NCBI GenBank assembly: GCA_016875645.1
Contig: VGPE01000177.1
Span: forward strand, 1-6,044
Origin: Chloroflexota bacterium
Lineage (GTDB): Bacteria > Chloroflexota > Limnocylindria > Limnocylindrales > CSP1-4
Reading direction: 5' to 3'
DNA length: 6,044 bases
Shown here: piece after piece, positions 5,720 to 6,044 of the stretch
Numbering within the stretch: position 1 is the first letter of the stretch
Layout: the number at the start of each line of letters is the position of its first letter
Position numbers and translations under genes: made by a program
The notes under the pieces: model-generated
The model's input: only the letters and a program-made list of their open reading frames with translations
What the model was told of the DNA's origin: nothing
Databases searched by the model: none

Positions 5720-6044
5720 GTGGACCAGTTCGTCCAGGCCTTCGCGCTCGGAGTGGCAAGCGCGGCCAGCCCGTGCCTGCTGCCGCTCTACCCGGGGTTC
5801 ATCGCCTACCTCGCCGGGAACAGCCGCTCGCTCGCCGGCCGGCGGGCGGCAGGCCTCCTTGGACTGCTCGTGCTCGCGGGCGTGCTCACCGTCATGCTCG
5901 CGATCGGCCTTCTGCTGTCCGTCCTGGCCGTGCCCGTGGGGTCGGTCCTCGCCTGGCTCGTCCCGCTCGTCGATCTCGTCCTGATCGTGCTGGGCATCCT
6001 GCTGATCGCCGGCCGCAACCCGTTCGAGCGGATGCCCGGAGCGC
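5720..6044 (+). CDS. ccdA: CcdA/DsbD-type transmembrane thiol-disulfide electron carrier (3' end cut by window)
   Basis: The frame is open from the GTG at 5720 to the window end, 108 codons, with no stop. CcdA/DsbD-beta proteins have six or more membrane helices and carry electrons from cytoplasmic thioredoxin to extracytoplasmic thioredoxin-like proteins for cytochrome c maturation and disulfide repair. The diagnostic first-helix motif ASPCLLPLYPGFIAYLAG (16-33) holds the redox Cys at C19, followed by a basic loop (RSLAGRR). Further hydrophobic helices lie at about 43-70 and 73-97, ending in AGRNPFERM. The second redox cysteine, expected in a later helix, lies outside the window. The start is supported by GAGGAA, and the spacing of 30 nt after the thioredoxin lipoprotein stop indicates one operon. 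Its placement beside that gene strongly supports the role. A DsbD-like fusion cannot be excluded without the rest of the gene. Confidence 0.88.
   Translation, partial: MDQFVQAFALGVASAASPCLLPLYPGFIAYLAGNSRSLAGRRAAGLLGLLVLAGVLTVMLAIGLLLSVLAVPVGSVLAWLVPLVDLVLIVLGILLIAGRNPFERMPGA

Overview
The window is a GC-rich stretch of bacterial chromosome that looks like ordinary housekeeping sequence rather than a mobile or defence island. The high GC, strong G/C preference at third codon positions, first genes that appear leaderless (a -10-like hexamer 6-7 nt before the start codon) and an Mca/MshB-type PIG-L deacetylase fit an actinobacterium or a GC-rich Chloroflexota lineage. The sequence alone does not decide between them.

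Left part (1-2761, minus strand): a low-specificity L-threonine aldolase gene is followed 48 nt later by a DUF885 metallo-hydrolase gene that leaves the window at its 3' end. They read as a two-gene unit, with a promoter and palindromes just upstream of the aldolase.

Middle (2762-3505): a non-coding stretch holds two unrelated tandem repeats (about 31 bp and exactly 60 bp period), then a complete tRNA-Asp(GTC) with encoded CCA on the plus strand, then about 350 bp with no convincing gene but a short GC-rich minisatellite.

Right-centre (3506-4936): a PIG-L family N-acyl-glucosamine deacetylase/amidase gene (Mca/MshB-like) lies on the minus strand. Its reading frame is interrupted by a single in-frame TGA, yet the expected C-terminal 54 residues continue in the same frame beyond it. 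This is the most notable observation in the window. Divergently, and very close, lies a YbaK/EbsC-type aminoacyl-tRNA deacylase gene on the plus strand.

Right end (5042-6044, plus strand): a thioredoxin-fold lipoprotein (CxxC motif WCSSC, Ala/Pro/Ser-rich linker built from 15-bp repeats) is followed 30 nt later by the start of a CcdA/DsbD-type membrane electron-transfer protein that runs off the window. The pair is a plausible extracytoplasmic thiol-disulfide reduction module: CcdA passes electrons across the membrane to the tethered thioredoxin domain.

I found no CRISPR array, insertion sequence, integrase, phage gene or recognisable defence system.
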